DNA from: Pedobacter jeongneungensis
Lineage (GTDB): Bacteria; Bacteroidota; Bacteroidia; Sphingobacteriales; Sphingobacteriaceae
Direction of reading: 5' to 3'
DNA: 64,000 bases
Assembly: GCF_000633455.1 (NCBI RefSeq)
Contig: NZ_AYMG01000004.1
Coordinates: 1-64,000 of the forward strand
Position 1 is the first letter of the stretch. Every line of letters begins with the position of its first letter. Of the stretch, positions 28,228 to 38,006 are shown in pieces. Both the position numbers and the translations under genes were made by a program. Below the pieces are notes generated by a model. That model made no database searches. It was given only the letters and a program-made list of their open reading frames with translations, and was not told the origin of the DNA.

Positions 28228-29802
28228 ATGAAATATTTCGCTTTTATCGTTATTTATTTGCTTTTTGCTGATTCCCTGATTGCAAAGGCCCAGCTTGATA
28301 GTAAAGACAAACTACCAAAAATATCTTATACGGAGATGCTCGAAGAGCATGATTCGCTTGTATTTTATATCAAACAGATAAGCCCTGTAATCTATTATAA
28401 TCAGGAAGTGCGGGGTATAGACTTTGACAAGCAGTCCAGGCAGCTGAAAAGGCAAATCAAGCCCAAAACATCCATGGGTGAATATCTGCAGATTATCAAA
28501 AAAACGCTAAACGCTGCTCAAGATGGTCATACCAGCCAGGTAAATTCAACTTTACTCGATATTGTAAAAAAATATTGGATGCCGGCCAAGTTGGTATCAT
28601 TTGACAGCGCCAGTACAGCCAACATGTATGAATATATTAAATATTTAAAAGAAGCGTACTATGCTAAGCCGGAACTCAACCTCATCTATACTTCAGGGGA
28701 ATATTACAATTTGCTAGGCTTTAGTTACAAGGGAAAAAATTATCCCTCTGGAATGAGACTCCTGAGTTGCAACGGTAAAAACATTCATAATTTTGTGAAA
28801 AGACTCACAGCACTTGTTTCGCCCTTACGTTGGGATAGGGCAAAAAATAGGGTATATGATGAGAATTTTTACTGGCCGGCAGAAATCTATAAAAATGGAG
28901 TGCTTAAACTTGATTTTATCGATAAAAATAAAAACAGGTATCAATTAACTATTGGTAAACAGGATACGGTTACCTTTCTCACCAGGAAAAACAACGAGTA
29001 TGGTTATTTCAGTCAGACCGATACCGTAGTCACCCATTATTTTGATAAAACGGGCGTATTTTATGCTAAAATTCCCGCCATGAGGGAAGAACTCGGAGAT
29101 ACCATTAAACTCCGTCTGATTGCTGCTTTCCAACATAAAAAAATCAAAGCTATTGTGATTGATATCAGGGGAAATGGTGGGGGAAGCGATAATACTTATA
29201 GTAAATTCCTGAGCAAGCTGGTTCAGGATACTTTAAAGAAAAAGGTAGTGGTGGCCAGAAATTTCAGCCCTTATATTCAGGCACATTATCATATCAACAG
29301 GGATTCTATATTGCAGAATCCCACCTACACATTTGATCCGGGCATCCCCAAATTGAAATCGCAGGATATGTACTACATCAAACAGAATTTTAATTTTGTT
29401 GTGCCCGACAGTGTAACCTTGCCTTTTGATGGGAAAATATATGTGCTCCAGGATAAATTCATCTATTCCTCGGCCAGCAACCTCTCCAGCCTGGCGAAAA
29501 ACAGTGAACAGCTCATTAGCATTGGTGAGACACCCGATTTGTTGAGTGGGCTTCAGGCAAGTACATTGATGGTGATGTTGCCTTTTAGCAAATTCATCTT
29601 CAGGGTTGAACCCCAGATTGATCTAACAGATATTAAAAAAGTGGATGATATTTTTCAGAATCATGTGGAATACCCCGTTCAATATACCTTTGAGGCCCTA
29701 TATTTGCGGGCAACGACAAAAGAGAATGTTTTTGGGAAAGATTTTCTCCAAAAGCATGACCCCATGTTTGCAAAAGTACTGGAGCTGGAACAACAAAAAT
29801 AA
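28228..29802 (+). CDS. Exported S41-family (C-terminal-processing type) peptidase
   Basis: About 524 residues from MKYFAFIVIYLLF, where a signal peptide begins (cleavage near AKAQ); the frame is open 20 codons further up. The C-terminal half has the S41 fold: AIVIDIRGNGGGSDNTYSKF, and the nucleophile region YSSASNLSSLAK with Ser in the SSAS motif, followed by GETPDLLSG. No PDZ domain is obvious; the N-terminal region (helical, DGHTSQVNSTLL) matches the usual N-terminal domain of the exported family. It probably acts in the periplasm. The AraC gene just upstream likely controls it. Confidence 0.85.
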   Translation: MKYFAFIVIYLLFADSLIAKAQLDSKDKLPKISYTEMLEEHDSLVFYIKQISPVIYYNQEVRGIDFDKQSRQLKRQIKPKTSMGEYLQIIKKTLNAAQDGHTSQVNSTLLDIVKKYWMPAKLVSFDSASTANMYEYIKYLKEAYYAKPELNLIYTSGEYYNLLGFSYKGKNYPSGMRLLSCNGKNIHNFVKRLTALVSPLRWDRAKNRVYDENFYWPAEIYKNGVLKLDFIDKNKNRYQLTIGKQDTVTFLTRKNNEYGYFSQTDTVVTHYFDKTGVFYAKIPAMREELGDTIKLRLIAAFQHKKIKAIVIDIRGNGGGSDNTYSKFLSKLVQDTLKKKVVVARNFSPYIQAHYHINRDSILQNPTYTFDPGIPKLKSQDMYYIKQNFNFVVPDSVTLPFDGKIYVLQDKFIYSSASNLSSLAKNSEQLISIGETPDLLSGLQASTLMVMLPFSKFIFRVEPQIDLTDIKKVDDIFQNHVEYPVQYTFEALYLRATTKENVFGKDFLQKHDPMFAKVLELEQQK

Positions 29803-29819
29803 TGCGAAGAGTCGCATTA
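29800..29819 (+). terminator. Hairpin at the end of the protease gene
   Basis: TAATGCGA and TCGCATTA form a perfect eight-base stem with loop AGAG, overlapping the stop codon of the protease gene. It is followed by AAAACG instead of a T run, so termination activity is uncertain. Confidence 0.45.
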
Positions 29820-30155
29820 AAACGCTATCAGCGTAAAAGATACTGTGGTTATAGAAGTTTATGGTGAAATCTTTAAATCTCAGAACCAGATTTCTGACTT
29901 GCCAACTTAGCGTTAGTAGCCTCTATATAGAAAAACCAATTTGCTCGACCCCATCGTACACCACTTTTTAATTATTTTAAGATGCATTGACAAATAGAAC
30001 CTTATATTAGAATTGTTTTCGACAAGGAAGGGTCAACTGACAATGATTTATTAACTTATAAGCACTAAAACGAGTTTATACTTCAGAAGGGATTGAACCC
30101 ACCCTGCCAAAAATAAATAAGTAACAACCTTTTGGTTTACAGTTCATCCACTGAA
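29820..30155. other. Gap without a recognisable gene
   Basis: About 340 AT-rich bases between the protease gene and the IS3 remnant. No ORF of interest on either strand, and no orfB sequence where an IS3 element would have it. Confidence 0.4.
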
Positions 30156-30442
30156 TCACTCTTCTTCAGGCGTCAAAGCTTTTGTTTCTACAGCCTCCTT
30201 GAAAACTTCATACACGAGGCTAAGATTTGCATACATTTTCTTTAAACGTGCATTTTCTTCTGCCAGCGTTTTTAATTTCGAGAGTTCTTTGACTTCCATT
30301 CCGCCATACCTTTGACACCATTTATAAAAGGCTACAGTGCTAACTCCTAATTCTGTGCAGAGATCATGCACGTTTTTGCCGCTATCATGTTCCTTGATTG
30401 CTTTTACAATCTGGGATTCCGTAAATTTGATTCTTTTTTCAT
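30156..30442 (-). mobile_element. IS3-family OrfA remnant
   Basis: The translation TESQIVKAIKEHDSGKN, VHDLCTELGVSTVAFYKWC and LKTLAEENARLKKMYANLSL is a typical IS3-family OrfA: a helix-turn-helix followed by a leucine-zipper coiled coil. The natural ATG at 30440-30442 is out of frame with it by one base, so the start region is shifted. No orfB with the DDE integrase core follows and no inverted ends are visible, so the element is dead. Confidence 0.75.
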
Positions 30443-30829
30443 ATTACCAAATAAAATTTATGGTTTTTCCCATAGCTGCGCTCGGTCTAGAATTTCTACT
30501 TTTAGCTGGTCTGAATTTTGGGAAGTGCACATGGTCAGGAGAGACATTATTTCCAAAATTCTGGCGCTCATTGCGATTTTTACATACCTACATTTAAGCC
30601 TTCAAAGCAATTCAAGAAAGACGCTACTCACATATTATTAAGTCGACGTCGAAATAAATAAGTTCAATTTAAAAATGACACGGAAGTCCCCACTTCCGTG
30701 TCGCAAACTACCACTCCTATCCCGTGTTAGACAGTTGGCGAAACAAGATATGATAATTTATATCATAAATCCAAATATAGTTTTGACATATTGCAAAGGT
30801 GGAATTATAAAAGAGAAACCATTTACCTT
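30443..30829. other. Gap with a perfect hairpin and an operator-like palindrome
   Basis: GACACGGAAGT (30677-30687) and ACTTCCGTGTC (30692-30702) form an 11-base perfect stem with a CCCC loop. Further on, TATGATA (30749-30755) and TATCATA (30761-30767) form a palindrome, followed by TTGACA and TATAAA-like boxes before the truncated ORF at 30830. I see no gene here. Confidence 0.5.
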
Positions 30830-30907
30830 ATGGCAAAAACAACTAAAAAAACGAAAAAAGCAACAGAAAATCCTTACTGTGCCAATAACTCATGGGTCCT
30901 TACTTGA
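30830..30907 (+). pseudogene. Truncated 5' end of a small gene, possibly an HxlR-type regulator
   Basis: Twenty-five codons (MAKTTKKTKKATENPYCA) with a promoter-like region and palindrome upstream, ending ten bases before the 3' end of a broken oxidoreductase gene on the other strand. HxlR regulators often begin with a basic stretch and a conserved N-P-x-C segment, and often lie next to such oxidoreductases. This assignment is only an inference from context. Confidence 0.3.
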
Positions 30908-30916
30908 ATACTTCTC

Positions 30917-31655
30917 TTAAACTTTAACTACAATTTTTCCAGCTGTACGGCGGGATTCAATTTGAATATGAGCTTCTACCATTTCATCAAAGGGATAAAT
31001 TTTAGCGATGTGTGTTTTCAGTAAACCTTTTTTTACCAAATCTGCAATGGCTCTTAAATCGACTCCTTTGGGTTGCATCCCCCATAAAGAAAGGGTAACG
31101 TTTTTGCCTTTTGCTTTATCTTCAAACTATCGTCCACAAGAGCCAAAATAGATCGGATAGTACCGCCAGGCTTTATCACATCAATAGAATGTGCCAAAGT
31201 TTCTTCTCCTACGGTATAAAAAAAATCAACATTCTCAATTACTTCCCTAAACTTTTAAGTATGGTAATCGATATGTTTATCAGCACCAAGTAACATCACA
31301 AAGTCACGGTTTTTGCCGGAAGAGGTAGCAATGACTTCAGCACCTAGGTTTTTGGCTATTTGCACCGTAAAGTGTCCCACGCCTGATGCCGCGTGAATCA
31401 AAATCTTATCGCCCTTTCTGACATTCATTTCGTGAACCAGCGGTTGCCAAGCAGTCAATCCAGCCATCGGAATGGCGGCATTTTCAAAGCTTAGGTTCGC
31501 TGTATTTTTTCTTAAAAAACTGTATTTACCGTAATATATTCTGCATATCCATGGGCATTGGGTGAAAGTGTGAAAACAGCATCACCTATTCAAATCCATT
31601 ATTATTTTTGCGTTTTTCTACAATTTCGCCTGAAATATCCCAACAACAATAACAG
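30917..31655 (-). pseudogene. Broken quinone oxidoreductase / zinc-independent MDR gene
   Basis: Pieces in several frames match a medium-chain NADPH:quinone oxidoreductase: DISGEIVEK, GDAVFTLSP, then AGLTAWQPLVHEMNVRKGDK, IHAASGVGHFTVQIAKNLGAE (the nucleotide-binding GxGxxA motif has become GVGHFT), DFFYTVGEETLAHSI and the ending KIVVKV. At least three frameshifts or stops separate the pieces (around 31585, 31510 and 31257) and the N-terminal quarter is missing. No functional protein can be made. Confidence 0.75.
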
Positions 31656-31777
31656 AGTTAATATAGGCAACTTAAGTCTCATAAGGCTAATCAATACATA
31701 AATTTATAAGGCAATTTTATAAATCATTTATAAGTAAAAGATCATACCAAGAACTACAATTACAGTTCATCAAGCGC

Positions 31778-32344
31778 TTACATCGCCGCCACAGAACTCT
31801 CAAGCTCTTTGTACCACTCTTCTCCATACTTCCTGATAAGTGGTCCTTTTAGAAAACTATATACAGGCACTTTAAGCTCACGACCGAAAGTACAGGCATC
31901 ATGACAGATGTGCCAGCGATCGTAATTCAACACATCAAATTCAGGGTATTTGGTAATGCGGATAGGGTATAAGTGACAAGAGATAGGCTTCTGCCAATCT
32001 ACAATACCTTGCTCGTAAGCTTTTTCGATAGCACATTTGGTAATGCCTCCTTCAAAAAGCACATAAGCACATTCTTTATTTTTATCAACACAGGGTGTGG
32101 TTAAATCGCCATCTTCATCTACAACGTAGACGCCTTGCGCTTCAATTGCCTTAATGCCTTTTTCATTCAACAGGTGTTTAATTTTCGGATAAATTTCTTC
32201 GAGAATGCCTTTCTCGTCATTATCCAAGGGTGCGCCCGAATCACCTTCCACACAACAGATCCCTTTGCATTTGCTTAAGTTACAAACAAAGTTTTCTTTC
32301 AACACATCTTCGTGCACCAGCACCTGTTCAACTTCTATCATCAT
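31778..32344 (-). CDS. DUF3109 family cysteine-rich protein
   Basis: A 188-residue cytoplasmic protein with eight or more conserved cysteines (CNLSKCKGICC, then PCVD, ECAY, KCAIEKA, SCHLYP, CHDACTF). This pattern is that of the DUF3109 family, related to YkgJ-type zinc or iron-sulphur binding proteins, and is almost universal in Bacteroidota. The role is unknown. The start codon overlaps the DUF3108 stop (TAATG at 32340-32344 region), so the two genes are translationally coupled. Confidence 0.85.
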   Translation of the reverse strand: MMIEVEQVLVHEDVLKENFVCNLSKCKGICCVEGDSGAPLDNDEKGILEEIYPKIKHLLNEKGIKAIEAQGVYVVDEDGDLTTPCVDKNKECAYVLFEGGITKCAIEKAYEQGIVDWQKPISCHLYPIRITKYPEFDVLNYDRWHICHDACTFGRELKVPVYSFLKGPLIRKYGEEWYKELESSVAAM

Positions 32345-33132
32345 TATTCTTTTGCTAAAGCGTATTTAAGGCCATCGGCCGATTTTAATTCCATAGTTAC
32401 CGCACCTACCAATATTTCTACCTGAGCTTTTACAGGTACGCGGTTTCCGTCGTCGGTTACCCAAAGGTACAACCTGCTGTCTTTTTTAAAAATTCTACCC
32501 GGCTTTATCGACGGGCTAAATTTTAAACAGCGGATATTGCCTAATTTACATTTAACGGTTTCTTTACCAACGTATTCAACTTCAAGTGCCGAAATTTCAT
32601 CCCCTAAGAAATAGTTCAGTTTAAATTTATCGCCAACTTTTATCTTACTGATATCGAGGCTCCGGGCAAAATAATAGGCCGAAACGAGGTCAAAAGTCTG
32701 ATTTGTTGGCGTGGTAAATGTCCCCCTGTTCGAAACTACCTTTTTTCCATCCTGGTTAAAACGCGCTTTATCCTGACGCTTATAACTTGCTTCACGGATA
32801 TTCTCCTGATAGAAATATGGCAAGAGATCAGTTTTATCAATGTACGAATCGTAATGATCCCTTATTTTATAAAAAATATCGAACGTACCCGAAGTCTGCG
32901 CATCAACCGTAAGTTTATAGGTAGGCTTGTTATCAAACTTCAAATCAGAATTGCTTACTTTAATCGTAGCCTCTGCCGCTGTAATAAACCCGTACCTCAG
33001 TTTATATTGTAAAACTTCACCTTCCTGAAAAACAGCTTCTTTCTTCAGGGGAAGTTCCTGAGCCACTGCAAAAAGGCTAAATAAGCCAGCCGTTATGGTT
33101 ATCAATATCTTTTTCATTGCTTTTGTATTCAT
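32344..33132 (-). CDS. DUF3108 family periplasmic protein
   Basis: A 262-residue exported protein. The signal peptide starts at Met6 (MKKILITITAGLFSLFAVAQ), so translation may begin there (33117) instead of 33132. The mature part is a beta-rich DUF3108 domain: GEVLQYKLRYGFITAAEATI near the N-terminus and LYLWVTDDGNRVPVKAQVE near the C-terminus. The family is widespread in Bacteroidota and probably acts in the envelope; its function is not known. It is first of a pair with the DUF3109 gene. Confidence 0.88.
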   Translation of the reverse strand: MNTKAMKKILITITAGLFSLFAVAQELPLKKEAVFQEGEVLQYKLRYGFITAAEATIKVSNSDLKFDNKPTYKLTVDAQTSGTFDIFYKIRDHYDSYIDKTDLLPYFYQENIREASYKRQDKARFNQDGKKVVSNRGTFTTPTNQTFDLVSAYYFARSLDISKIKVGDKFKLNYFLGDEISALEVEYVGKETVKCKLGNIRCLKFSPSIKPGRIFKKDSRLYLWVTDDGNRVPVKAQVEILVGAVTMELKSADGLKYALAKE

Positions 33133-33220
33133 TTGTGTGTGGTTGAGAAAGAATCAGGCCTCTTTAAAATCCGGCCAAATTCCTTTTCACTATGAAGATA
33201 TACAAAAAGCAAACCAAAAT

Positions 33221-33736
33221 TTAATCTTTTCGCTTATATACAGGTACGGTAGAACATGGCTCACCAAACATGATGCTTTTTACCACCGGGGTAAGCAAGT
33301 TGGTAATTTCTACATAAGCAGAAACAGGTACATCAATATCACCACATCCTTTTATCACCACACGCTCATTGGCATAATCCTGTGGATTAACTTTAGAAAG
33401 AGCTTTAGTAAACAATACTGCCTCTAAAGTATCCAATCCACCAAATACCACTTCATTGGCATAAGGCTGAAGTTTATTGGCCAATAACATGTAAGCCCAG
33501 GTAGGAACAATGGCATCTGCAGAGCAGGTAATGGCTACATTTTTATCCTGATATTGTGCCCAATCATGATCTTTGATAAAAGCCCTAAAATCTTTTTCCC
33601 TTAACATCAAGCCATGAAAAAGATTATCTACAATATCATACAGTACTCTTTCTCCTTTGTGATAAAAGTCTTCGAGGTTTAAGGTGATTAAACCACTACT
33701 GGCAACTTTATTAACGATGTTCTCTTGAATTTCCAT
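33221..33736 (-). CDS. DUF2480 family protein
   Basis: A 171-residue soluble protein matching the DUF2480 family over its whole length (starts MEIQENIVNKVASSGLITL, contains DWAQYQDKNVAITCSADAIV and GCGDIDVPVSAYVE, ends CSTVPVYKRK). The family is confined mostly to Bacteroidota. The pattern of two conserved cysteine-containing turns (ITCSAD, KGCGDI) might bind a metal, but this is a guess. No signal peptide. It is downstream of the ppiD gene and separated from it by a strong terminator. Confidence 0.85.
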   Translation of the reverse strand: MEIQENIVNKVASSGLITLNLEDFYHKGERVLYDIVDNLFHGLMLREKDFRAFIKDHDWAQYQDKNVAITCSADAIVPTWAYMLLANKLQPYANEVVFGGLDTLEAVLFTKALSKVNPQDYANERVVIKGCGDIDVPVSAYVEITNLLTPVVKSIMFGEPCSTVPVYKRKD

Positions 33737-33745
33737 GGCCTTAAA

Positions 33746-33781
33746 TAAAAAAACCGTTCCGATGATCTATCGGAACGGTTA
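33746..33781 (-). terminator. Rho-independent terminator of ppiD
   Basis: On the minus strand AACCGTTCCGAT pairs perfectly with ATCGGAACGGTT around a five-base loop and is followed by a T run. It lies about 20 bases after the PpiD stop. Confidence 0.88.
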
Positions 33782-33801
33782 CAAAATTACGTATTTTCTG
33801 G

Positions 33802-35886
33802 TTAATAGAATTTCACACGATTGTCTTTTATCTTGGCATTTTCCTGTAAAGCCTGGAAAGCTGATCCTAATGAACGCTGACCTAAACTTAACAACATGCT
33901 TTCTTTTTGTTTAAACATGTTGGCAATTGGAGCAGGGCTTGTAAATCCATCAACAGTAAATACATATACACCACGCTCGCCCTGAACAGGAGCAGATACT
34001 TTACCAGGCTGTGAACCAAATACGCTACCCACTAAAGCATTTTCTTGCGCAACACCTGGAATTACAGGGTTAGCAAATACAACATTTTGAACTGGGTTAA
34101 CCGGACGGGCAACTTTAGCAGCAACCTGATCTAAGTTTCCTTTACCTGCGCCAGCCAATTTTTCTTTTAGTTGTTTTGCTTTAACCGCATTGATTACCAT
34201 TGGTTCGATTTCTTTTTTCACATCAGCCAATGATAAGATGCCTTTAGGGCTAATGTTGGTTAAGTGAGCTACCACATAAGCATTGCTCATGGTGTAAATT
34301 TCTGGTAATACATCCCCTTTATCTGCTGCATAAGCATCCTGGATTAGTTTACGCGGGTTATCTAAACCGGCTGCAAATCCTTGTGTTGGTGCAACTTTAT
34401 CAGCCACACCTACTTTTAATCCTTTTTGGGTTGCAAACTTGCTAAAATCGTTACCTTTTACGTCAGCTAAGAAACTGCTCGCTGCTTTATAAGCTGCCGC
34501 CTGGGTTTTGCTACTTGCTGTTAACGCTTTTTCTACATAAGCCAATTTAGCTACTTTAGAAGAACCGATCTGCTTTTCGATTTTAATTACATGGTATCCA
34601 AATTGTGATTTTACCACTTTAATATCTCCGGTTTTACCATCAAAAGCTGCGTTTTCAAATTCAGGAACCATTGCACCACGTGCGAAAGTACCTAGTTCGC
34701 CACCTTTATCTTTCGAACCATCCACGCTATAGTTTTTAGCAAGTTCAGCAAAGTTGCCACCTTTTAAAATTAATGATTTTAATGAATCCGCTAATTTAAC
34801 TGCTTTATCTTCGCCACCTACTTTAGCAGGGTCGATTAAGATGTGGCTTGCTTTTACCGAATCAGGAGAGATACGGGTAGCAACCACTTTTATAATTTTG
34901 TATGAGTTACCAGTTAATTTCGGACCGTAGAAACTACCTGCAGGTAAAGCGAACACTGCCGAATCAACTGCCGGATCTAATTTACCTTTGGTTAAATAAG
35001 TAAATGGAACTTTAACTTCTGAATTGATTGCTGCGAAAAGTGAATCGTTTTTAGCTACCTGGAAATCAGCAGCAATTTTATCAACCTGAGTTTTGATGGC
35101 CAATGAATCTGCCTTATTTGGGCTGATGCTGAAAGTAACATATTCGAAAGCACGTGTTTCCTGAGGATTGTTGAAACGCGCTTTGTTCTGATCGTAATAT
35201 TCCGAATAATCAGCATCAGTTAATTTAACCGATTTATCAGGAATAGAAGCATAATCTAAACTTACATATTTAAAGTTGGCCAGTTTGTTACGGTTGTTAT
35301 ATTCATCTGTAGCTTCTAACGAAGTTACATAAACCGAGTTACGGATTAAGTTAGAATATTTGGTTTGTAATGCCTGATTTTTAATCTCCTCCTGTAACAT
35401 GGTAGATTGCTGTAACGCCTGAGGCTCTTTCGATTTTAGAAAGTTCATCAAGGTTGCACGGTCTAACTGCCCGGTTTGTGGATTAGAAAAATATTGTTTG
35501 ATCAATGGGCTAGGATTTTGTCCTTGTAATAAATCCAACAACTCATCTTCTGATACGCTTAAACCTAAACGATCGTATTCTTTGGTTAACAAAACTTTAG
35601 CAAGCTCTGCATTCCATGCCTGATCAACAGCCATAGCGGTCATCTGTGCGTTTGCACTACCGCCATATTGTTGTTTCATTTGGTTTACACCCTGATCAAC
35701 TTTTGGTCCGAACTCGTCGATATTGATATCATTGCCATCAATAGACCCTACAACTTTTTGATTTGCCGACCAAAAAGGTTTACCCACGTTAATTGCATCA
35801 CCTACTAAAAATGCAACAATTGCAAAACCGATAGCAAAGACTAGGATGTAGCCCGCACGGTTACGCAAAAATGTCATTAATCCCAT
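33802..35886 (-). CDS. ppiD: PpiD-like peptidyl-prolyl isomerase
   Basis: A 694-residue inner-membrane periplasmic folding factor. Residues 1-33 form a membrane anchor (RNRAGYILVFAIGFAIVAFL), followed by a SurA/PpiD-type N-terminal helical domain (about 40-220) and a parvulin domain (about 342-440) with VKASHILIDPAK, GGELGTFARGAMVPEFENAA and SQFGYHVIKIEK. The C-terminal part contains a second, degenerate parvulin-like segment. PpiD assists folding of exported proteins near the Sec translocon. The gene is single and has its own terminator. Confidence 0.93.
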   Translation of the reverse strand: MGLMTFLRNRAGYILVFAIGFAIVAFLVGDAINVGKPFWSANQKVVGSIDGNDINIDEFGPKVDQGVNQMKQQYGGSANAQMTAMAVDQAWNAELAKVLLTKEYDRLGLSVSEDELLDLLQGQNPSPLIKQYFSNPQTGQLDRATLMNFLKSKEPQALQQSTMLQEEIKNQALQTKYSNLIRNSVYVTSLEATDEYNNRNKLANFKYVSLDYASIPDKSVKLTDADYSEYYDQNKARFNNPQETRAFEYVTFSISPNKADSLAIKTQVDKIAADFQVAKNDSLFAAINSEVKVPFTYLTKGKLDPAVDSAVFALPAGSFYGPKLTGNSYKIIKVVATRISPDSVKASHILIDPAKVGGEDKAVKLADSLKSLILKGGNFAELAKNYSVDGSKDKGGELGTFARGAMVPEFENAAFDGKTGDIKVVKSQFGYHVIKIEKQIGSSKVAKLAYVEKALTASSKTQAAAYKAASSFLADVKGNDFSKFATQKGLKVGVADKVAPTQGFAAGLDNPRKLIQDAYAADKGDVLPEIYTMSNAYVVAHLTNISPKGILSLADVKKEIEPMVINAVKAKQLKEKLAGAGKGNLDQVAAKVARPVNPVQNVVFANPVIPGVAQENALVGSVFGSQPGKVSAPVQGERGVYVFTVDGFTSPAPIANMFKQKESMLLSLGQRSLGSAFQALQENAKIKDNRVKFY

Positions 35887-36120
35887 ATTGTAATTATAAA
35901 TTTATTTAGTTCTTTTTTAAGAGGGCGCAAGATACAAAATTGCATTAAAAAAGAAAATACAAAATTTTATTTATCAAGCGCTTAATTATTAAGGGAATGG
36001 AAAAGGTAAAATGGTTAATGGAAGATGGAACATTTCCCTTAAAAATTAGTTTTAAACTATAGATATTTCGATGGTTTGCGAATACATTATCCACCTCACC
36101 TCATCCATCTTACATGTATG

Positions 36121-36693
36121 CTAAGGTGCTACGCCTTCTTTCATATTCAGCTCTCCATTGCCGCTGTCCATTTCGTAGGTACTAAAATCCTGGGGAGCCT
36201 TAAAGTTGATTCCTTCGCCTATACTGCCATCGGCACCTTTTACATACACGCGTTGGTTGGAATAGAAATATTTTTTTGATTCGTCCCAGATCAGTTCCTG
36301 AGAGGAGAAAGTATCTCCCTTGCTGTTCTTCACTACAACATTTTTCCTGAACTCTGTTTTAAGTTCCGCATCTTTCCTGATGGCATAATCGCAAACCAGG
36401 TTTCCGTCAATGGTTCCGTTGGGATTATAAAAATCAATGTTTACGCCTTTAATCATCTCCTGATAAGAACTTCCGTTAGCAGGCGTAACCTTATCCATTA
36501 TTGGAGCATACCCCTTTGCTTTTACCCTTGCAGAGTCGCTGTAAGTAATATCAACCCCGATTGTTCTATCACGCGATAAGATTGTCTTATTTATAGAAAC
36601 TGAACTTGCATTTTTTAGATCGTCGTCTCCACATGATGCCAAAAACAAAGGCAACATCAGAAACAAACCATATAAAAATGTATTAAGTTTCAT
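36121..36693 (-). CDS. lptC: LPS export protein LptC
   Basis: A 190-residue lipoprotein or anchored protein (signal MKLNTFLYGLFLMLPLFLASC, Cys21). It carries the LptC family beta-jellyroll: YSDSARVKAKGYAPIMDK, GVNIDFYNPNGTIDGNL, SSQELIWDESKKYFYSNQRV. LptC bridges the LptB2FG transporter and LptA to carry lipopolysaccharide across the periplasm. In Bacteroidota it usually follows an outer-membrane protein gene and coaX, as here. Its start codon overlaps the stop of the outer-membrane protein gene by one base. Confidence 0.88.
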   Translation of the reverse strand: MKLNTFLYGLFLMLPLFLASCGDDDLKNASSVSINKTILSRDRTIGVDITYSDSARVKAKGYAPIMDKVTPANGSSYQEMIKGVNIDFYNPNGTIDGNLVCDYAIRKDAELKTEFRKNVVVKNSKGDTFSSQELIWDESKKYFYSNQRVYVKGADGSIGEGINFKAPQDFSTYEMDSGNGELNMKEGVAP

Positions 36694-38006
36694 TAATCAA
36701 CCCTGTACTTACGGAACCAGGTATCGTTCAAAGTAAAGCCTAAGTGGAAGTTAATGTACTGCTCTTTTACCAGATTATTGTTTAAAGTTCCCCTTTGTCC
36801 AACTTCTGTTGTAAAATTAATTTTATAAAATGCAGTACCACCTGTTGCAGTAGGTAATGGAAAACCAAAACCTAACGATGCTCCCATTTGTTTAATATCC
36901 TGATTGTTGATCTGGATATAGGTTTTATCGTAGTTTAAGCCCAAACGATAATCAATACGTTTTAAATAACTGTTGTAAGAATAGGCATCAGGCGTCAACT
37001 GACCACCTAACGATGCTCCCCAACTGTCCTGCAAACCTTGGTTTACACCATTGATACTGGTTTTAGACCATTTGCTCATTCTAAAATCGGCACCAATTAA
37101 CCACTTATCATTCTCCTGGATAGCGATACCGAAATTATGTGTTAATGGTAAAGTAAGGCTTGATTTTCCATTGTTGATTGAACTTAAAGTATCAATTGCT
37201 GTATTTTCATTACCATCCTGATCTCTGGTATACTGTGTAGCAAAGAATGATTGTGTAGAGTTAATTTTGCCAGAAGTACTACCTGAATAACCTAAAGTAA
37301 CCAATGTTTTTTTGCCTACATTAAAATCATATTGAATTCCGTAAGAGTAATTTAAACCTGCAACACTGTTTTTATTCTGAAGTTTTGCGTTTAAAGCACC
37401 TACCGACTGGAATTCGGTTGCACGTGTAGTTTGCAGGTTACCAAAAATATATTCTAAGTTACCACCAATTCTTAAGTGATCGCCAAAACGGTAACCATAT
37501 CCCAAATAAGCTTTAGATAAGCCGCCTTCACCTTCGTAAAGCTGATTTACGGTTGTAGTATCAACTTTTGTGGTGCTTTTATAAGAATAACCTAAATCAG
37601 AATAAGGCAAAATACCAAAACTCAGGGCCGATCTTCTGGTAACTGGTGCAGCAAATGCCAGGTGACTGAAAGTAGAGTTAAAGCTTGATTCGCTTAAATT
37701 ACCCCTGGTTAAATTGGTTGTACCCGCACTCATACCAATATCAATTGTTGTTAAGTTGATACTTGCATACGATGCAGGATTTTGCATATTGATGTTATTG
37801 AAACCGGTAACTTTGCCAACAGCAGTAGAAATTCCACCCATTGCCCTAAACTGAGGCAATAAAGATCCTTTTATATTTCCAAGCCCATATCTTGAATATG
37901 GTGATGATGTGGTAACCTGTGCCTGAGCACCAAAACCACAAACTAGAACGAGTATGGCTGCAATATAATTTATTCTTCTGTACATTTTAATCTGCAATAG
38001 CTTCAT
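36693..38006 (-). CDS. Outer-membrane beta-barrel protein (FadL/PorV-like)
   Basis: A protein of 430-437 residues with signal peptide (from MYRRINYIAAILVLVCGFG, cleavage near AQAQ); the start is either 38006, inside the end of coaX, or 37985. The mature part has alternating strands ending in aromatic residues and a conserved N-terminal region (TTSSPYSRYGLGN, FRAMGGISTAVG) typical of FadL/PorV-like transporters in Bacteroidota. The last strand ends FRKYRVD rather than in phenylalanine. Its place between coaX and lptC is conserved in the order, but the substrate is unknown. Confidence 0.8.
   Translation of the reverse strand: MKLLQIKMYRRINYIAAILVLVCGFGAQAQVTTSSPYSRYGLGNIKGSLLPQFRAMGGISTAVGKVTGFNNINMQNPASYASINLTTIDIGMSAGTTNLTRGNLSESSFNSTFSHLAFAAPVTRRSALSFGILPYSDLGYSYKSTTKVDTTTVNQLYEGEGGLSKAYLGYGYRFGDHLRIGGNLEYIFGNLQTTRATEFQSVGALNAKLQNKNSVAGLNYSYGIQYDFNVGKKTLVTLGYSGSTSGKINSTQSFFATQYTRDQDGNENTAIDTLSSINNGKSSLTLPLTHNFGIAIQENDKWLIGADFRMSKWSKTSINGVNQGLQDSWGASLGGQLTPDAYSYNSYLKRIDYRLGLNYDKTYIQINNQDIKQMGASLGFGFPLPTATGGTAFYKINFTTEVGQRGTLNNNLVKEQYINFHLGFTLNDTWFRKYRVD

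Noticed and set aside
30085..30110. Sequence resembling a tRNA T-arm near an inverted GGTTCAATCCC
   Set aside because: No cloverleaf could be built; the surrounding sequence is too AT-rich.
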